Source: Bin5 sp965220715 (lineage in GTDB: Bacteria; Chloroflexota; Anaerolineae; Caldilineales; Caldilineaceae). From it: a stretch of DNA of 64,000 nt. Each line of letters starts with the position of its first letter. The first letter of the stretch is position 1. Of the stretch, positions 61,964-64,000 are shown one piece after another. The DNA lies in contig OZ244843.1 in assembly GCA_965220715.1 (NCBI GenBank), forward strand, positions 3,968,001-4,032,000. The letters run 5' to 3'. The position numbers and the translations under genes were made by a program. The notes under the pieces were generated by a model. It ran no database searches. It saw nothing but the letters and a program-made list of their open reading frames with translations, and had not been told where the DNA came from.

Positions 61964-62443
61964 ATGAATACAACTGACAAGGACTCCTCGTCACTGCCCT
62001 CCCAGTTGGAGGAGGGGACCGCCTTGACGCTGGACTTCGGCAAGTTGCAAGACATTGGCAAGGGTGAGGCCGCGGTCATCCCGGTGGCAGTACAGGACTT
62101 CGACACGAAGGAAGTTCTCATCGTCGCGTACGCCAACCAGGAGGCGCTGACCTACACGTTGACCCACGGCGTAGCCGCATTTTGGAGCACATCGCGAAAC
62201 GAGCTGTGGGTGAAAGGCGCCACCTCCGGCGATACGCTCGAACTGGTCGAGGTGCGCGTCAACTGCGAACAGAACTCCCTGCTCTACCTGGTGCGCCCCC
62301 TGGGTGCGGGAGCCTGCCACACCAGGGGTGCAGACGGCAAGGCGCGCGCCAGTTGTTACTATCGACGCGTCGAGAAATGCGCCAATTCAGGCAACGGACC
62401 CGGAGAGCGGTCTGCACTCCAGTGGCAGTTGTCAGCTGGATAG
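61964..62443 (+). CDS. hisI: phosphoribosyl-AMP cyclohydrolase
   Basis: Third step of histidine synthesis: opens the purine ring of phosphoribosyl-AMP in a zinc-dependent reaction. At 159 residues it is monofunctional, with an N-terminal extension of about 25. Core motifs FWSTSRNELWVKGATSGD (73-90), CHT (118-120) and SC (130-131) are present. The metal-site segment usually reading DCDxD is NCEQN (100-104), so the Asp triad is changed to Asn-Glu-Asn while the three Cys are kept. hisG follows 104 bp downstream. Other his genes are not in the window. Confidence 0.9.
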   Translation: MNTTDKDSSSLPSQLEEGTALTLDFGKLQDIGKGEAAVIPVAVQDFDTKEVLIVAYANQEALTYTLTHGVAAFWSTSRNELWVKGATSGDTLELVEVRVNCEQNSLLYLVRPLGAGACHTRGADGKARASCYYRRVEKCANSGNGPGERSALQWQLSAG

Positions 62444-62547
62444 CAGCTGGACAGGAAGATTGTTCAACCCCTGTCGCCAGCCGCCGGGTCACTGTTCTCA
62501 GAAATCCTAAACCACTTACACATAGACAACATGGACAGAGGACCTAA

Positions 62548-63420
62548 ATGAGTCGCTTGATACTCGGAATCCCAAAAGGCAGCCTGCAAGAATCCACCAT
62601 TGCCCTGTTCGCCAAGGCCGGTTACCAGGTCTACGTACGGGGTCGTTCTTACGCTCCCTATATCGATGATCCCGAAATCGGCTGTTTGATGTTCCGCGCC
62701 CAGGAGATTGCCCGTTACGTGGAGCGGGGGGTGCTCGATGTCGGTCTCACAGGCAAGGACTGGGTAGAGGAAAACGAGGCCGACGTACGGGAGGTCGAAG
62801 ACTTGGTATACAGCAAGGCAACCAACCAGTCCTATCGCTGGGTGCTGGCGGTGCCGGACGATTCCGACATTCACCGGCCGCAAGACTTGGAAGGTAAGCG
62901 TATCGCCACCGAGCTTGTGCAGGTCACGCGCCGTTACCTGGAACGGCACGGGGTACAAGCCGAAGTGGAGTACTCCTGGGGCGCGACCGAGGTCAAGGCG
63001 CCGCTGCTGGTCGATGCGATCGTGGAGGGCACCGAGACCGGCTCCTCGCTGCGGGCGAATCGGCTGCGCATCGTGGATACGGTAGCCGAATCCACGACGA
63101 AGCTGATCGCCAATCACGACGCGTGGGCCGACCCGTGGAAGCGGCGGAAGATCGAGAACTTGGCGATGCTGCTCAAGGGAGCGCTACAGGCCGGCGCGAA
63201 AGTCGGCCTGAAGATGAACCTGCCCAAGACCTCCCTGGAAGCGATCACGGCGCAGCTACCGGCTCTGCACACGCCCTCGATCACCAGTCAGACCGACCCG
63301 GACTGGATTGCACTGGAAGTGATCATCGACGAGAGGATCGTCCGCGACCTGATCCCCGACCTGAAGCAGGCCGGCGCCACGGGGATTATTGAGTACCCGC
63401 TGAACAAGGTTATATATTGA
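62548..63420 (+). CDS. hisG: ATP phosphoribosyltransferase, long form
   Basis: First committed enzyme of histidine synthesis, joining ATP and PRPP. The 290-residue long form has the catalytic domains (about 1-215) with LILGIPKGSLQE at the start, VLDVGLTGKDWVEE and the PRPP loop DAIVEGTETGSSLRANRLR, then the HisG_C regulatory ACT-like domain (about 218-290), so no HisZ is needed. Feedback by histidine is known for this form. It follows hisI on the same strand. Confidence 0.94.
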   Translation: MSRLILGIPKGSLQESTIALFAKAGYQVYVRGRSYAPYIDDPEIGCLMFRAQEIARYVERGVLDVGLTGKDWVEENEADVREVEDLVYSKATNQSYRWVLAVPDDSDIHRPQDLEGKRIATELVQVTRRYLERHGVQAEVEYSWGATEVKAPLLVDAIVEGTETGSSLRANRLRIVDTVAESTTKLIANHDAWADPWKRRKIENLAMLLKGALQAGAKVGLKMNLPKTSLEAITAQLPALHTPSITSQTDPDWIALEVIIDERIVRDLIPDLKQAGATGIIEYPLNKVIY

Positions 63421-63481
63421 GAGTTGGATGCAGAGTGTCTTCCCTGACGAAGTTGGGGGAGACCTGTAAAGGAGGATGCCG

Positions 63482-64000
63482 ATGCTTGAAGAACTTAGTA
63501 TACGGAACTATCGCATCTTCAAAGAACTCAAAATGGACCAGTTGCGCCGCATCAATCTGATCGCCGGCAGCAACAACTCTGGCAAGACAAGCCTGCTCGA
63601 GGCAATCTTTCTGCTGGCAAGTGGGAGAGCGGAGATGGCCGTCAATGGTCATGTTGTACGTGTCGACCTGGAGCCAGGCTCCAGAGAGGTGGGTGACAAT
63701 TTCTGGAAGCCATTCTTCACCGACTTGGACATGAGGAGATCCATCGAGATTGAGGCGTTTCATTCATCCCACGGTCGACTGGCACTTAAAATCACTTCAG
63801 GACGACAGGAGGTCTCGGAAATACTTGTAGAGGCTACTGACGGGTATTCTGCGACCAACCTGCCTGACGAACATACGCTCTTTTTCGAGTATGATTCCCC
63901 GTCTGGCGACACCATCACGAGTCACATACAGGAGATTGGAACGAAGATCCAGGGAGAACAACCTGATATTGATATTCCCTTTAGGACGGCGATTGTTCTA
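63482..64000 (+). CDS. AAA-15/21-type ATPase, truncated by window end
   Basis: The first 173 codons of an OLD/RecF-like ATPase: LEELSIRNYRIFKELKMDQL then INLIAGSNNSGKTSLLEAIF with Walker A GSNNSGKT near 27-34. The rest lies outside. It has AGGAGG 5 bp before ATG 63482 and is 61 bp after hisG, but looks like the beginning of a separate accessory gene. Not closely similar to the ATPase at 34896. Confidence 0.82.
   Translation, partial: MLEELSIRNYRIFKELKMDQLRRINLIAGSNNSGKTSLLEAIFLLASGRAEMAVNGHVVRVDLEPGSREVGDNFWKPFFTDLDMRRSIEIEAFHSSHGRLALKITSGRQEVSEILVEATDGYSATNLPDEHTLFFEYDSPSGDTITSHIQEIGTKIQGEQPDIDIPFRTAIVL

Overview
The window looks like a chromosomal segment of a GC-rich, heterotrophic Chloroflexota bacterium, probably of the Caldilineaceae type. 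This is inferred from gene style: phytanoyl-CoA-type dioxygenases, SMP-30 lactonases, paired Gfo/Idh/MocA oxidoreductases, lipoprotein-dependent ABC importers whose binding proteins carry acidic Ala/Glu-rich linkers, and many intergenic palindromic repeats. No rRNA or marker gene is present, so the assignment is tentative.

Layout. 1-12.6 kb: central carbon metabolism. An alpha-glucan phosphorylase (runs off the left edge) and 6-phosphogluconolactonase are divergent from a large membrane protein. A minus-strand run follows: histidine phosphatase, ThrH, a four-helix membrane protein, a two-domain Fbp-type ABC permease, its ATPase and glucose-6-phosphate dehydrogenase. 13-17 kb: KtrB/TrkH-type K+ channel, M29-like aminopeptidase, DUF4268 protein. 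17.1-22.0 kb: a 4.9-kb element bounded by 19-bp inverted repeats, holding two 116-bp direct repeats and a two-gene module (PHP-ATPase of TrlF type, and an AlbA_2/HATPase protein), just upstream of tRNA-Gly(CCC).

22-32.6 kb: sialidase-like protein, SLC13 permease, and sugar-acid genes (SMP-30 lactonase, uronate-dehydrogenase-like oxidoreductase, YjhG/YagF-type dehydratase), then a Nudix/zinc-ribbon protein and a lone E1-beta subunit. 32.8-36.8 kb: an accessory patch with an aspartic protease, two antitoxin-like genes broken by in-frame stops, an intact VapBC pair, a methyltransferase remnant and an ATPase-TOPRIM gene pair resembling abortive-infection systems. 36.8-40.5 kb: second SMP-30 protein, ABM-like protein, MaeB malic enzyme.

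40.7-47.4 kb: a complete peptide/opine ABC operon with its own promoter, a small two-helix protein and a strong terminator. 47.4-51.2 kb: a dioxygenase gene, then a repeat-rich region with hairpin repeats, an ISKra4-type transposase fragment and a 153-bp tandem array. 51.2-60.3 kb: a sugar or polyol uptake and catabolism cluster whose first permease is fused to a beta-propeller. 60.3-64 kb: DinB-like protein, a solo 241-bp repeat of the same family as the 17-kb element, hisI and hisG, and the start of another AAA ATPase cut by the right edge.

Together the genes describe an organism that imports peptides and sugars, oxidises sugar acids through lactones to 2-keto-3-deoxy acids, and runs the oxidative pentose-phosphate entry. 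Its accessory DNA sits mainly at 17-22, 33-37 and 48-51 kb.
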